A stretch of 64,000 nt of DNA from Cricetomys ansorgei (GCA_026225945.1 JAMJFZ010001089.1:6323501-6387500), one strand, 5' to 3'; counted from the first letter of the stretch, positions 9,315 to 21,204 are shown. Notes: a model not told the origin generated them from the letters alone. Numbers and translations are program-made.

Positions 9315-9387
9315 GCGCGCTGGCCTAGGAATTCACTCCGCCAGCCCCAGTCCCAGCACCTCTTTGCACTGACCTGGGAAGTGATGG

Positions 9388-9394
9388 ATTTATA
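9388..9394 (-). promoter_or_regulatory. TATA box for Tfap2a exon 1c
   Basis: On the minus strand TATAAAT, preceded by CGGC, lies about 235 bases upstream of the exon 1c ATG. It would place transcription start near 9360. Confidence 0.55.
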
Positions 9395-10099
9395 GCCGCG
9401 GCAATCTCACCATCAGCTCCAGCTTTTCCCAACAGCCCTAACCCGCTTTCCCGGTCAGTCCCTGGCCAGTGAACCGAACCCAGAGACTGACTGCTGAAGG
9501 TTGCTGAGTCCCACGCGGATGTGAGCGTGTGTCTGAGCGCTCGTGTAGTGGGGACATCCGCAAGCTCATTCCACCGTTCCCTTGCCCCCGGAACTTTTGG
9601 GTTAGAGATGGGGGATGGGCCAGACCTGGAGAAGGGGCCAGAACGGGAGTCTGGGCGCACCTGGACGCTGGCGGTGGGACAGAGTCCCCGCCCTCTCCTC
9701 CTCCTCACCCACCCACGAGCTTCAAGGCACTGCCTGCCTTAGCGGATCTGTCTGCCACCCCTGGGACGGCCTCCGCGGTGGATTTCAGATCAAATGTTGC
9801 TCAATAGGTGAATACATTCGCAATTCTGCTTCATTCTGTCCCCGAGATTAAGTCTCCTCCCATGGGCAAAGGGGTGAGGGGGAAGAATTGCAAACACACT
9901 CATGCTGTTTCACGCTGGAACATTAAACACTTAAGTATAAAGCCCACCAGCCCACGTCCTGGGTCCCCTGTCCCTCCTCCACGCCCCTGTGGCTTCCAGG
10001 CTCTTTATCTTTTTCATTTAAAAAAAAAAAACTTTTAAAAGCAAGAATGGGGCGTTGGTGGCTCTGGGATGGGCAGCTGAGGTTTGGGGTTGGGGTTTG

Positions 10100-10165
10100 C
10101 TTTCCCATGACAGATAAAATCGCTCAAGTGACTTCACTGCTGCTTCTAATTAGAGGGGAGTTTAA
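10100..10165. promoter_or_regulatory. Possible homeodomain/GATA cluster upstream of exon 1c
   Basis: Within about 60 bases there are a GATAAAA element and the palindromic homeodomain site CTAATTAG (10146-10153). It lies about 0.75 kb upstream of the exon 1c TATA box. Motif evidence only. Confidence 0.3.
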
Positions 10166-11384
10166 AAGAAGCCACAGGATTTGGGGCTCCCATCTCGCTC
10201 ATCTCAGTCAGCAATCACACCTGGCCAGGAAAGAGGCGAGGAGATTCGCCCCGGGGTGGGCACCCTGATCCCACAGTGAATGCGGCAGCCCCTTTCCCGG
10301 GAACCATAAGATCTCAAGCCTGGAAGCACCAGGGGACAAACTCAATCATTCTCTTGGAGCTACCATCGCTGGGACTTGGGGAGAAACAAAGAACCGGTCT
10401 GAAATCATTTCTCTGACAAGTCACCAAATATATGTAAAAGGTCAGCTGCGAACTGTAGAGTGGAGAAGACTTCTCCACCCCAAAACTCCTCCTTTCTACC
10501 CTGGTGGGGAGGCTTTTCTGGATGGTGCACTCCAGTGTCAAGGGGAGGAGAGCTGGTGTCTTACCTTGAGAGTCCCTCAACATTTTAATCGTCCCTTAAT
10601 CTGTTGGCCTTTAATCTCAGTGCCGATTTTCTACTTGATTGGAAACTTTCTTGGACCTGTCTTAAAACCTGGCTCAACAAGTTTGGAGTTTGTTTGTAGG
10701 TGGAGTTTTGGGGTTGTTCTCCCTTTATTTTGTTTTAGTGACAACTAATACTCAGGTGGTGTTTTAAACTCATGAACGTCTACACTGGGTTTTTACTCCC
10801 TGGATTTTTACGGATTATTGAAGAGTGGTGTAACCTTTTTTTTTTTTTGTCCAAGACCCACGTGGAGGCAGTGTGTGTAGCTCTCTGTGGTTCCCTTGGC
10901 AAGGGGGAGGGTTAGGGGGCTGGAGGTGGCCTGAGGGGGAGCGCTGTGCTCGCTTACAGGTGAGCAATGGTTAAAAATCCCGTCAGCCCTGCCCTTTCCC
11001 TAACATAAATGGAACCTTCACACATCCCCAGAGTGGGCCCGGCCCAACCCGGCCCTGAAAGACCGACCCAACAGGCGTGTGCCAGGGCTGGGGTGGAGCA
11101 GGAGGAGGACCATCTCCACCCTGGGTGCTTTTTGTTGGCGGGCAAGGCGATGCATGCAGGAAGAGGCGAGCAAGGCCGACCGTGTTGCTGTGTACAAAGT
11201 CAACTGCTGCTCAGAGAGGGTTGGGAAATTGGAAATCAAAGACCCGGACCTTGGGGAGGGAGAGCTTTTTGGGGATTCCTCATCAGACGCTGAGAGGTGG
11301 AAGGAAATAGATCGGAGAAAGAGAAAAGATCTGGAATTTGGCTTCTCAGTAAAACTTCAGAGTCGGCATCACTTCTGTCCATTT

Positions 11385-11480
11385 CACTCGCTGACTGAGT
11401 GGTCTTGGGCAAGACTCTGACCTTATCTGAAACCCTGTTTTCGTATTTTAAAAGTGGGCAATTCATGAGAATTCAGGAGG
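11385..11480 (+). mobile_element. MIR relic (ancient tRNA-derived SINE)
   Basis: The order of a CTTGGGCAAG core, a cytosine-rich middle, and a TTTT...AAAAGTGGG end matches the MIR consensus in diverged form. This is the only transposon relic I recognise in the first 14.3 kb. Confidence 0.55.
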
Positions 11481-14356
11481 GGAACCCGAGCAAATCTTTT
11501 TTAGCAAGTCACATGACCGCCAATGAGCACTCAAGAGACTCCTCGGCCACCTCAAGGAGGTCCAACCCTGCCACTCCAAACACACCTTGGCTTCATAGCA
11601 CACCAACTCAGTTCAGTTCAAGTTGAGGTCATCTCTACTTTCCTCACCCACCAAGGCTGGCATGTTTGTCTAGACCCCTCCCAGGACTCCCTCCTCAAAC
11701 CCCGGTCCATAGCACTTCGGCTGACTCCTGTTCCCCAAGACACAGATTTCCTCCTGCCTGACAGCCTTTTCTGTAGTTGTACCTCCTTCTATCTTCTACA
11801 GGCGCAGAGGGGCTCAAACACCAGGAGCGCTCAGGACAGGATTGAAGGGCCATCCAAGTCGCCTACCGACTTCATTCTGCACCTATGCTTTGGGCAGCCT
11901 TCCTAGAGAGGCAGCAGTGTCTGGGTATGAGAGCAGGCTGGCTCAGCAGCTAACAGGGCCTACGGGTGGCAAACTTTCCGTGTTATTCCAGAACGCGCTC
12001 TCCGGGAAAGGCAGAGAAGATTGGGTGAAAGATGACAGGTTGCAGGTAGAGCTGAGTTGGGGCTCTGCCAGGTCTGGAGTATCAGATGCACAAGAACCCA
12101 TTCCTCTCCCGAAGCTCTCCTTTAGTGTCATCAGTCCCCAAACTGCGAAAGGAATGCACAGTTAAGATTCACCCTCTGCACCTCATTTTCCTTCACCCCC
12201 GGGCCACCACGACTCTTCATCCCTTCTCATTTGTCGTCTGGTGCAGGACTTCTAGTGCCGGCTGCCCCTGAACTTCCTTAAAAGTACTTGAGAATCTGGA
12301 TCCTAGTCTGAACAGTGGGTTAACTCTGAAATCACTGTGTGTGGTTCCCTTTCCACTTTGGGGATTGGGAAACCAATGAGCAGGTCCTCAGGACCACTCT
12401 CTTTTCCAGCAATGCCTTATCTACCTGGCTACCCTTGGGCTAGAGAAAGCTCAGTTCAACTATGAGTAGTAAACTAGCTCTTAGGGTCTGGTCTGGCTAG
12501 GAAAAGAGATTGCAAAGAAAAGATGTGTGGAGGGTGGGGGGTGGGGCGTTGGGTAGGGGGTGAGGCGTTGAGTGGCGTTTTCCCAGTGTGCCTGAGGCCT
12601 TCCTGGAAGCGATGCCTCCAGCGCCCCAAAGCCCTCTGGACTCTCGTGTGGGATTAAGGCAAAAGAGGAGGATTACCAGGAAACCACAGGAGAAGGAAGC
12701 TACATCGCTTTGCAAAGGTGCCTAGAGAGAAGGTGCTGAAAGGTGGACCCGCGACCTTGGAGTGCATCCGAACTGCTCCCTGTCGACGCTCCGGGGTGCC
12801 AGTAGAGAGTAGTGTGCAAAAGGCCCTAGGTGTGGACCAGAGGGAAGGAAGGAAGGTCCGGTGGCTGGGAATGTGCCCCGAAGGCTGCACCACTTGGTGC
12901 AGACCTTTCACGCCCGGCCTCGGGGCCCTCCTTGCCCTTTGGCGACAGGTGCAGTGGCTGCCTCGGCCGCCGGCTGTGCCAGGGCTGCTGGTGCACTGGC
13001 GCGGAACCACTATCGGAACGAGTTTGTGCTTCTGTTTACAAAGCAATCCTGCCATCAAAAGAGGAACAAAATCACCACTTATCACACCCTGTCATAAAGT
13101 AATCTGCCCGGGAGCGAAACTCTAGCAGAGAACCGCGTGGTGTGGTGGGTGGGGTGAGAGGGGACAGAAGAAACCGGGCCATAGTGAGTGCCATCCTGTC
13201 CTGTCCTGACAGACCAAGAAAGACCAGGGTACCCTGGGCTTTAGAGCAAGGGTGTGGCAGGAGAGCTTAGCCCGGGCCTAGGACTGGGCCGGGTAAGGTG
13301 AAGAGTTCCTTCAATTGGCTCTTCGGGATGAGTCCACCTACTGCCCTCTTATTCCAAATCGAGCTTTCTTCATATCTTTGAGTGCCCCTTAAGGCCCTCC
13401 AAAATAGATGAGAAAAAAAAGTTTGTGTGTATGTGTGTGTTGGGGGGAGGGATGAATTCTTGGAAAATGTAGACCCCTCCTTGGCTGCAGGAGTATGTGG
13501 GAAATTCATAACTGGTGCCACTAGATTTTTGCCTCCTGCACCTGAAGTCCTTCTGAATGTGTTTTAGAGGGGAAAGAGTTAGATTAAAGTCAGGTGGTAC
13601 CCAGTAAATGTCAAGGCAACACTGGAACGGTTGATGTCCTATTAAACCAGGAGAAATCCTTGTCTTCACCCAGAAGCCTTGGAGTCTTCTTCCAAATCCT
13701 TCCTGGTCTAAAGCAAGTGGGAGGAGCCAGGCTTACATACTGGGGTGGTTGGGAGGTTTCACCCCAAGTGCTTCTGCCAGGCTCTCCATTACATTTCCAC
13801 CCCCCTCCAACACACAAACACACACGCACCACATGGAGTTTGAACTCCTGTGTGTGCAAGCCACCCTGAATTTGGGAGTCTCAGTCTCTACCCATCCCCA
13901 CCCTAGTCTGAAAAAGTATCTAGCTACTAGCCTTAAGAAATTGTGTTGGCTCCTACAAAATGAGCCTGAGCCCAGGGTGGGAGAAGGAGTTCCAAGCTTG
14001 CCCCAGATCCAGCAGGAAGAATTTTCATTTGCACTTGTTGAAAGCCTGGGAGAAGCTGTGTCACCCTTTACATCTCTCATATGGTCATGAAAGAATGCAA
14101 GAGTCAGTGCTATATTTGTGTCCAGTGCAAGGTCTCTGTCAGATGTGACAGAGTGCTTTCCAGGGCCTGCAGAGTTAGACTGGAAGTTAGCAGGGTCGTC
14201 AAAAACCTAAGGTGAGGTGGCCCTAGCCTCTTTTCCAGCTAAAAAGCTTTCTAGGGAGCTTTCAAGCTTTGCTGGAGAGTTTTCCCAGTTTTGATACCCA
14301 AGCAGCTTTCTGATGCAATTACATAAGAATGTGGCAATGGAACAAAAATATTTTAA

Positions 14357-14418
14357 GAGGATTTAACTCTAAGACACTTGCCTAGCATGTGGGAGGACTT
14401 GGGTTTGATACACAGGAC
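14357..14418 (+). mobile_element. ID-type SINE fragment
   Basis: It carries the tRNA-Ala-like ID phrase CTTGCCTAGCATGTG followed by a GGGTTTGATAC box. It is the first rodent SINE met going right from Tfap2a. Confidence 0.65.
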
Positions 14419-14487
14419 TAAAGAAGAAAAACAAAACTACACAAAAGGTGCTGTTAGCCTGCAAGTGTTCAGAGAAAAGGCAGTCAC

Positions 14488-14605
14488 AATTGGGAGCTTG
14501 TTAGATTAAGCATGCTCTCAAATACCACCTTATATAACCCTGTTGAAATTTGTGGGAATTGGGCCTAGCAATCAATATTTTAACCAGCTGCTTTCCTCAA
14601 CACAC
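14488..14605 (+). mobile_element. MER5-like hAT-Charlie fossil
   Basis: The phrases GGAGCTTGTTAGA and GGGCCTAGCAATCAATATTTTAAC match the order of the MER5A consensus in diverged form. An ancient nonautonomous DNA transposon. Confidence 0.5.
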
Positions 14606-14667
14606 CCCCTCAGACTGCCACTACACACTTGAAGCAATTTTTAAGGGTGCTAGCACCTGATCTGGGG

Positions 14668-14706
14668 GGTCCTCTGGAAGAACAAGTGTTCCTAACCACT
14701 ATGCCC
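14668..14706 (-). mobile_element. B2 head fragment
   Basis: TCTGGAAGAAC...TTCCTAACCACTATGCCC is the reverse of the B2 tRNA-like head (diverged, short). Confidence 0.45.
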
Positions 14707-16000
14707 ACGGAAGTTAGCATTTAAGATCTGCACAAACTCTTCGTCTTTGGCCCCTAAATTAGGGGGAGGAGAATTTCTTTCTCTGTTCCTTCCTGTCTTC
14801 TCCAAACTCTTCTGGCTGTTTGCTGACTGCTATCGCGCTCTGTCGCAGCGCCCTCTCCCGCATCCTCTCTCCTGGGACAATTCTTTAATATTTGTACATA
14901 AAGGTGTCTGGGTCTCCTGGACCCAAAAGTTCAAATGCCTTTTCCTGCAGCAGCCGGCCAAGTTAGGTAGCAGGTGCAGTTTTACGCAAGAACCGTAAGG
15001 CAACAGCGGCAAGCTTTGGGGATTCTGCAAGCAGTTCGTGGCTCTAGGGTGTTGTCCCTCGGGCCACTAGCTCAGCAGGAAGATGTGTGCCCCTGTGGCT
15101 CTGCCATGCCTCTGGTGGAGTATGGCCACCAGTTGCGGTTTCTTTGTCTGGATTGGACCAAACGTGAGCAAACAGGTGTGCATCCGCCTCCTAGCATCAC
15201 GAAGGGACATCAGGGGGCTTCTTATCAACTTTACATCCAGGCCCTAGCCCAGCGATTCTGATCCTCCCAGCTCCGGGGGGAGCCAGGGCCAGCGGCTATA
15301 GTTCGGCCTGGGGGAGGCGCCAAGCACAGGGCACCCCCTCGGGATGGACAGTCCCCGCTGCGCACTGCGGCGCCAAATCCTGCCGGGCCAGGGGGCGGGG
15401 AGCCGATCTGGCTCCTTCCCATTCAGAATTTAGAGGCTGGTGGAGACAGAGAGTCTCCTAAATTGAAGCAAGTCTCCTGGAAGTCTGGGAAGGAAGCCTC
15501 AAAACTTTCTGCCATGCAAAACCCGGGCTGTCGCCAGCGCCCTGTCCTGAGTCCCTTTACCCAGGTTTTTCCACGCATCCCCCTCCCCCACCCCCACCCC
15601 CAGCAGCGGCCCGGGAGGTGGGGGAATCCAAGTCCCGCACCAGCGCAGATAAGATTGCGTTTGCTTTCAGTTCATTTTAGATGACTGATGGCAGTCTGAC
15701 CTGCAAGGCGTGGCCTGAACTCTGCAAGTTGTTACTCTGATCTGGAATTACCCGGTAAGGCTTAATTTTAAAAAGTGAAGAACTTGCTCTGCTTCATATG
15801 TCTCCTTGAGGGGTCCATCTGCTGCTGGTGGCGCTAGATCAGGGGATTCCCCGACCCCACAATTCTCCCAGCGCAAAGTTCCGGTGCTTTTAAAACCAAA
15901 GCTCTATATTTTAGTCTCTGATTTCTTCCGTCCCTCCCTCCTCCTCCCTCCTCCGTCCTCCCTCTCCTTGGCTCCCTTCCCCCACCCGTGTTGTCTTTCT
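14707..16000. other. Unique sequence
   Basis: No gene or clear repeat is seen. GC-rich patches lie at 15250-15420 and 15590-15650, and a CT-rich run at 15930-15975. Confidence 0.5.
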
Positions 16001-16004
16001 CTTT

Positions 16005-16118
16005 TCTAGACCTGTTCTCACTATCTTGCCCATGCTGGCCTCAAACTCATTGTAGTCAATCCTCCTGCCTCAGCCACACAAGCCCCACATTGGGATTACA
16101 GATGGGAGCCACTACTTC
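16005..16118 (-). mobile_element. Old B1/7SL-derived SINE
   Basis: Reverse B1 phrases (CATGCTGGCCTCAAACTCA, CCTCCTGCCTCAGCC, GGGATTACAGATGGGAGCCAC) in diverged form. Confidence 0.7.
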
Positions 16119-16134
16119 TAGAACCAGTAACTAA

Positions 16135-16188
16135 TTTTCTTTCTTTTTTTCCTTCCTTCCTGTCTTTTTCTTTCTTCCCTCCCTCCCT

Positions 16189-16257
<69 letters not shown>

Positions 16258-16270
16258 TCATTTCTTTCTG
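16135..16270. repeat. (CCTT)n/(CT)n/(CTTT)n pyrimidine microsatellite
   Basis: Successive TTCC, CCCT, CT and CTTT units; probably grown from the T-rich tail of the adjacent minus-strand B1. Confidence 0.95.
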
Positions 16271-16415
16271 TTTTCTGAGGTAGGGTTTCTCTGTGTAGCC
16301 CTGGTGGTCCTGGAACTCATTATGTAGACCAGGCTGGCCTCCAGTTCTCAGAGATCAGGCCTCTGCCTCACAAGTGCTGGGATTAAGGGCTAGACCACAA
16401 CACCTTGCTGGGTAA
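16271..16415 (-). mobile_element. B1 SINE
   Basis: Reverse B1 with GGTTTCTCTGTGTAGCC, CTGGAACTCATTATGTAGACC and GTGCTGGGATTAAGGG. Confidence 0.9.
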
Positions 16416-16419
16416 TTTC

Positions 16420-18155
16420 CTAATAGCAAAGCCTCGTTTATTTTTTGCAAGTGTGGCTGTAAAGGACAACTCTGTAGGCATGCTGTGGCTTTATAAGACT
16501 ATTTATGGACAATCACAGCATGACAAGCCAGATACTTCTGAGTTTCAGATACAACTGTTTGGTTTTTTTTTTTTTTAAAGTCTGGGGGGTTATGTAGTTT
16601 GTGTGCTTTTAAAAAGTCATTCCATCCCATCCTTCAAAAAAAAAACAGTAGTTAACACCACCCTGGCACTCTGGGAGACCTTCTTCAAATAGCATTGTGC
16701 TTTTCTCTATCTTCGTTTCAATGTGGTAAGTTTTACTCAGATTTTAAATTGGTAATTCAACAATGCCAGATCAAATACATGACACGGGGATGGGAGGGGG
16801 GCAGGGGGACTTGTGACAGAAGGCTCTGACATCATCTGTTCCCAAACTTAAACCCTCTGGTTCTGAAGCTCACAATGTAAGTTGTGTAACCTTTTTAATT
16901 AGATCATTTCAGCCACAGGGCTGGGAATGTGAGAATTTCACCATTTTCCTTTGAAGAGCCATGTTCAGGAGAAGCACCCTCCCCCTCGACCAGGAGTGAT
17001 TGAAAACAAATACACAAACCTGACAATTTATACACACTTTCTGACTTTGAGAATTGCTATGTAAAATACGCAAATTATAGGATACTAGGATAATTGCGGT
17101 CTTCAGCCTAAATAGTTTATTTCTAATTATGAAAAACTGGTTTCCATTTGCCTAGGGAACTTTTAAAGGCAACGTTGTGTATGACACTTACTTACTTGAG
17201 CAAGGATTTTACAGCAGCATTTGGGTGTTTTAAGGCTTCTTTTTTATTTTTTGAAAAATTAAATTAGAATGAAACTCATATGTGTACTAAATAAAAATAT
17301 ATACTTAAAATTGTCTTATTATTAGAATATTCAAGCAACTATTATGTAAAATGCAGGATAAGTACAAGCATGTAAAAATACATATCCAGCCTAAGTATTC
17401 TTATTTCATTCAAACATTTAATACAAAAAAACTTAGAATGTCAGCATTATTTATAATATGTATACATGTTTGTTTGAATTTTTGGTTTTTTTTTTTTGTT
17501 GTTGTGTTGTTTTGTTTTTTAGTTTTACTACTAGAAAGAGAAGCTAACAAAACAAAATATCTTCCAACAGTGGACATTCTCTGGTTTGGCAAGTTCCAGT
17601 GTTTTGAGATGCCAGCATGCAATAGGGAAAATTTGACTTGTGGTGTTTGAGGTTAAACAGTGGCTTGGCTCAAGACTTCCAGAGACATGGAATTCAGCAC
17701 ATTTTCCATCATTTTATCCTGAGAAAGAAGCCACCGGAATTAGACTTTGAAAGCCCTAGGATTTTTATCATAATATCCCTTATAAAAAGTTTAAGTATAT
17801 GTATACTGAACCCTCTGCAAATGTATATACCAACCCCAGTTCACCTGTCTAAAGTCATTCCAGGGCTACTTAGAGTGTTAGTGGCAGAGGCAGTCAGATC
17901 CAGATGTCCAGGCTGATGGCCTACCCTCTCTCCACACATTTCCGAATGTGTTAATGCGCCAATGTGTGTCTTGGGTTAAAGACCTGATTAGAATATTTAT
18001 TTTGACTAATGGATGTTTGTAAACCGAAAGGATGGAATTACCCATGGTGCTATATGTCCAGTGCTCACCAAGGGCAGAAAGTGTGTAGAATGGAGGGACA
18101 GAACTTGAAACCTTGATTCTGGACAAAGTTGAGGAAAGACTCTTCACTCTAATGT
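16420..18155. other. AT-rich unique block
   Basis: No repeat family except short A/T runs (16560-16577, 17485-17520) and no gene. It contains TTTTTAATTAGATCATTT (about 16892-16909) and long AT stretches with little CpG. It is the longest SINE-free piece right of 14.3 kb, a possible distal enhancer. Confidence 0.45.
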
Positions 18156-18157
18156 TG

Positions 18158-18159
<2 letters not shown>

Positions 18160-18202
<43 letters not shown>
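18160..18202. repeat. (TG)n microsatellite
   Basis: About 21 uninterrupted TG units. Confidence 0.95.
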
Positions 18203-18205
<3 letters not shown>

Positions 18206-18368
18206 ATTTCCCCGCAATGAGTTCAACCTCCACTGAAAGGAAAACCAAAGACTGTGAATGTCATCTGATTATGCAGACTTGTGCCTGCCTGTGTCTTTAA
18301 CGTGCCTCAAGGAGCCTGGACACTGTGGGGCTCGAGCAGTGTCTCAGGGGTGAAGAACACTTGATGGG

Positions 18369-18480
18369 GCCCAGCACTCGGGAGGCAGAGGCAGGTGGAT
18401 CTCTGAGTTGGAGGCCAGCCTGGTCTACAGAGTGAGTTCCAGGACAGCTAGGAAACTCTGTCTCAAAACAAAACAAAACC
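18369..18480 (+). mobile_element. B1 SINE
   Basis: CCAGCACTCGGGAGGCAGAG, GAGGCCAGCCTGGTCTACAG and an AAAACAAAAC tail. Confidence 0.9.
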
Positions 18481-18493
18481 AACCCCAAAACTT

Positions 18494-18690
18494 GATGCTT
18501 TTGCAGAGGACCCAGGTTCAGTTCCTAGCACTCAAATGGCAGCTCACAACCAACTCCAGTTCCAAGGGATCTGATGCCCTCAACTGGCTTCCAAGGGTAC
18601 CAGGGATACATATGGTTGCACAGACATACATGCAGGCACACACATACGTACATGCAGATAAAAGATTCATACTTAAAAAAGTAAAAATTT
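18494..18690 (+). mobile_element. B2 SINE, 5'-truncated
   Basis: It starts at GCAGAGGACCCAGGTTCAG and continues through AGCTCACAACCAACTCCAG to an A-rich tail. It directly follows the preceding B1 tail. Confidence 0.8.
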
Positions 18691-18844
18691 AAAAAAATTA
18701 ATTTTAAAAGAGTCTGGATACAGAACTAATATTTTATAACAATAAAATCACAGAACAAGGATTTCACTTTCATTATTCACAGTATGTCCTGTGCACACCC
18801 CGCCCCTCGAGTCTTTTGAGTCCCCACCCCCCTCCCTACTTACT

Positions 18845-18921
18845 CCCTCTCCTGTAGGCAATCTTTCTGTCTTACCCTGCTGAGTAGCTGGAGCTACAAG
18901 CACACACCACTGTGCCAGGCC
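18845..18921 (-). mobile_element. Diverged B1/Alu-like fragment
   Basis: CTGAGTAGCTGGAGCTACAAG and CACACCACTGTGCCAGGCC match the right half of an old 7SL-derived SINE in reverse. Confidence 0.5.
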
Positions 18922-19129
18922 ATTGTTCTGCCTTTTGGAATTAACAAGACATAGTTGGAAAGCACTTGAAAATTGAGCAATCACAATTTGATTGAGATTT
19001 ATTAGGGATAGATAAGAAATGACAATAAAAATGAAATCGTTAAATGAGCAGGAACTTTAAAAAAATATACATATATGGAGAAAAAAATTTCCACCAAAGT
19101 TCATGATTCTTCCCTTTCTTTTCCTTTTT

Positions 19130-19278
19130 TGTTTTTTAAACAGGATTTCTCTGTTGTAACTCTGGCTGTCCTGGAACTCACTCTGTAGATAGACCAGGCT
19201 GGCTTCAAACTCACAGGGATCCACCTGCCTCTGCCTCCCAAGCGCTGGGATTAAAGGTGTGTACCACCATGGCCCTGC
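19130..19278 (-). mobile_element. B1 SINE
   Basis: Full-length reverse B1 after a T-rich run; GCGCTGGGATTAAAGGTGTG is visible. Confidence 0.93.
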
Positions 19279-19385
19279 AAGTTTCATGATTCTTAATCTC
19301 CACACCACGCCAAACCTTGAATTTTCTGTAAGGACACGATTCAAAATTAGTAGTCAAAAGGGGACAGACTTCCTGCTTCTATTTT

Positions 19386-19525
19386 AACATTTATTTATTT
19401 ACTTATTTATTGTGTACATGTGCACATTTATAAAGGTCAGAGGACAACTTGCAGAAGTCTGTTTTTTCCTTCTCCCGTGTGGGTCCCAGGGACTAGATGC
19501 AGATCAGGCTTGGTAGCAATCACTC
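19386..19525 (-). mobile_element. B3/B2-type SINE
   Basis: Reverse B3 phrases GTCAGAGGACAACTTGCAG and GTGTGGGTCCCAGGGACTAG after an (ATTT)n-like run. Confidence 0.75.
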
Positions 19526-20516
19526 TTTTACACATTTTCTATTTCTAAGAAGTGATTTTCGCCATTTCTTAGCAGAATTTAGAAACAGATTGAACCATGG
19601 TGAAGGGCACTTCTTCTGAAGGTCCCAATTTCTTGCTGAAGTGTACAAATGGCAATCTCAGAGTCATCAAATAAACAAGATCAAGACACACACCCCGCCC
19701 CCTCCCGCCCCATAACCCTTTCCCAAATGTTTTACAAATCGTATCAGTCAATGAACCAGACGTTTTTCCCTAAACCTTTGCTGCCCTCGTGTGTCCCTTT
19801 AGAAAACTGATGGCTAAAGCTAAATCCTGTCCGTATGAGATGTTGCTGGGAAATAGTCCTCAGTGTAGGTCCCGGTAAGCACAATCAGAAAGAGAAAACT
19901 TGTAAGGAGCCACAGACCACATAGAAAGAACAACCAGAGAAAAGGATGTGGAAATGAAGAGGGAGGATCTGACTTTTGCCATGGGCTTCTGGGATAATCC
20001 TGTCACTGTTCAATCTCTGGTCCCAAACTCTTCAAGCTTGAAACCAGTAGCAAGCGGTGGGAAGGTAAGACAGACCTTCTCCGAGATCCCATCTAGCTCT
20101 TACACGAAGTCATTCTCCTGAGGATTAATAAAAAGGGATTTTTGGAAGACCCTACTCATTTTTAGCCAAGCCATCAGCTTAGAGGTCAGTGTGCCAAAAG
20201 CCTGTGAATGAGTTTCCTGTTTCATCATTGGAATCTATGACCTCGGTGCTCTGTCATCTTGGCAAACCTGCTTCAGTGTCTGAATAGCTCTGACAAGAAA
20301 GAACTCATTTCTGTAATGGCCAACCATTATGCTCTGTCCCACTGTGACTTTAAAATGCAATCAGTCTTCTGTGGTTACAGGGTCAGTCAAAGAAGGTACT
20401 GCATCTCTCCATTCCTCCCAGGGTCTGTTTTGTTATCAGGGAACCAACTGTCTGGAGAGAGACTGGGATCCTCCTTTGCCCAAAGGGATGAATCTTGACT
20501 TAAGAGTCACACATTT

Positions 20517-20660
20517 GGGCAAGTGAGATAGTTCTTTAGATAAAGGCACTTGCAGTGACGTCAGCAACCAGAGCTCCATCCCAGGGATCCACACAGTGGA
20601 AGGAGAGAAAGACTCTAGCAAGCTTTCCTTGGAGATCCACACTCTACGGAGCTGTGGCTG
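20517..20660 (+). mobile_element. B3-type SINE (left arm of an inverted pair)
   Basis: GGCAAGTGAGATAGTTC...AAAGGCACTTGC...CAGAGCTCCATCCCAGGGATCC is a forward B3 head. It is immediately followed by a reverse B3. Confidence 0.65.
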
Positions 20661-20806
20661 TCTGTATCACAGCACATGAGAAGGTCAGAGGACAACTTGG
20701 TGGAATTTGTTCTCTTTTTCTACCATGTGAGTTCCAGAGATTGAGTTCAGGTTATCTGGCAAGGCAGTAAGCACCTTTACCCACTGAGACATCACTCCTG
20801 ACCCCC
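20661..20806 (-). mobile_element. B3-type SINE (right arm of an inverted pair)
   Basis: GGTCAGAGGACAACTTGG...CCATGTGAGTTCCAGAGATTG...TTTACCCACTGAGACATC is a reverse B3. Confidence 0.7.
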
Positions 20807-20901
20807 ACAAAACTTTTAAAAAAGATTCACACACTTCTTGGTTCATATCCCTGTCCATAGAGATTCAGACTCTTCTGGGAATTTCATAAACATACTTAGA
20901 C

Positions 20902-21107
20902 CAGGGAATGGAGAGACAGCTCATTGGTTAAAAGTGCACGCTGCTCTTCCAGAGAACCTGAGTTTGGATCTCAGTACCCATATCAGGTGGCTCACAACTT
21001 CTTGTAACTCCAAGAGGTGCCAAGCTTCTGGCCTCTCAGCAGGCATCAGCTTTCAGGTGTACATAGAGCTCCCCCCGCCCATTTATATACTTAAAATAAT
21101 AAAATAA
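20902..21107 (+). mobile_element. B2 SINE
   Basis: Head GGAGAGACAGCTCATTGGTT, body GGTGGCTCACAACTTCTTG, tail ending in AATAAAATAAATC. Confidence 0.88.
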
Positions 21108-21204
21108 ATCTTTACATAGAAAAAAAGTTACTAAGGCTAGGATCAGATTGCAAAAATTCAAGTTTAATTGGTTCAGAGTTTGTCAGTTTTTGACAAATCC
21201 AAGC

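Larger units (their letters stand above)
1..9370 (-). other. Tfap2a: 5' part of the Tfap2a locus (first exons, intron 1 sequence)
   Basis: This interval spans the three alternative first exons and the intronic DNA between them and toward exon 2, transcribed leftward. The right boundary is inferred from the TATA box serving exon 1c; the left is the window edge. Apart from exons, CpG islands and simple repeats I see no other gene and no recognisable SINE, LINE or LTR here. That is striking beside the densely inserted DNA to the right. Non-exonic stretches of 283-990, 3210-4890 and 5350-9120 look unique and non-repetitive. They probably hold regulatory DNA, but comparison with other genomes is needed to delimit it. 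Confidence 0.85.
9400..14340. other. Unique upstream flank of Tfap2a
   Basis: No gene and no rodent SINE, LINE or LTR is recognised. Points of note: CTAATTAG homeodomain palindrome at 10146-10153, TATAAAG at 9936-9942 (plus, weak), A-run 10020-10031, T-run 10838-10848, a MIR relic at 11385-11480 and a GT-rich run near 13423-13441. Candidate enhancer territory by position. Confidence 0.55.

Noticed and set aside
8826..9395. 189-codon plus-strand ORF opposite exon 1c
   Set aside because: Antisense shadow in a GC-rich island; the real coding exon is on the minus strand and only 33 bases long.
15825..15838. CTCF-like GCTGCTGGTGGCGC
   Set aside because: Only 11 of 14 core positions fit, with T in place of both conserved A residues.
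16135..16270. Regularly spaced repeats that could be taken for an array
   Set aside because: Simple pyrimidine microsatellite without spacers; no CRISPR exists in vertebrate DNA.
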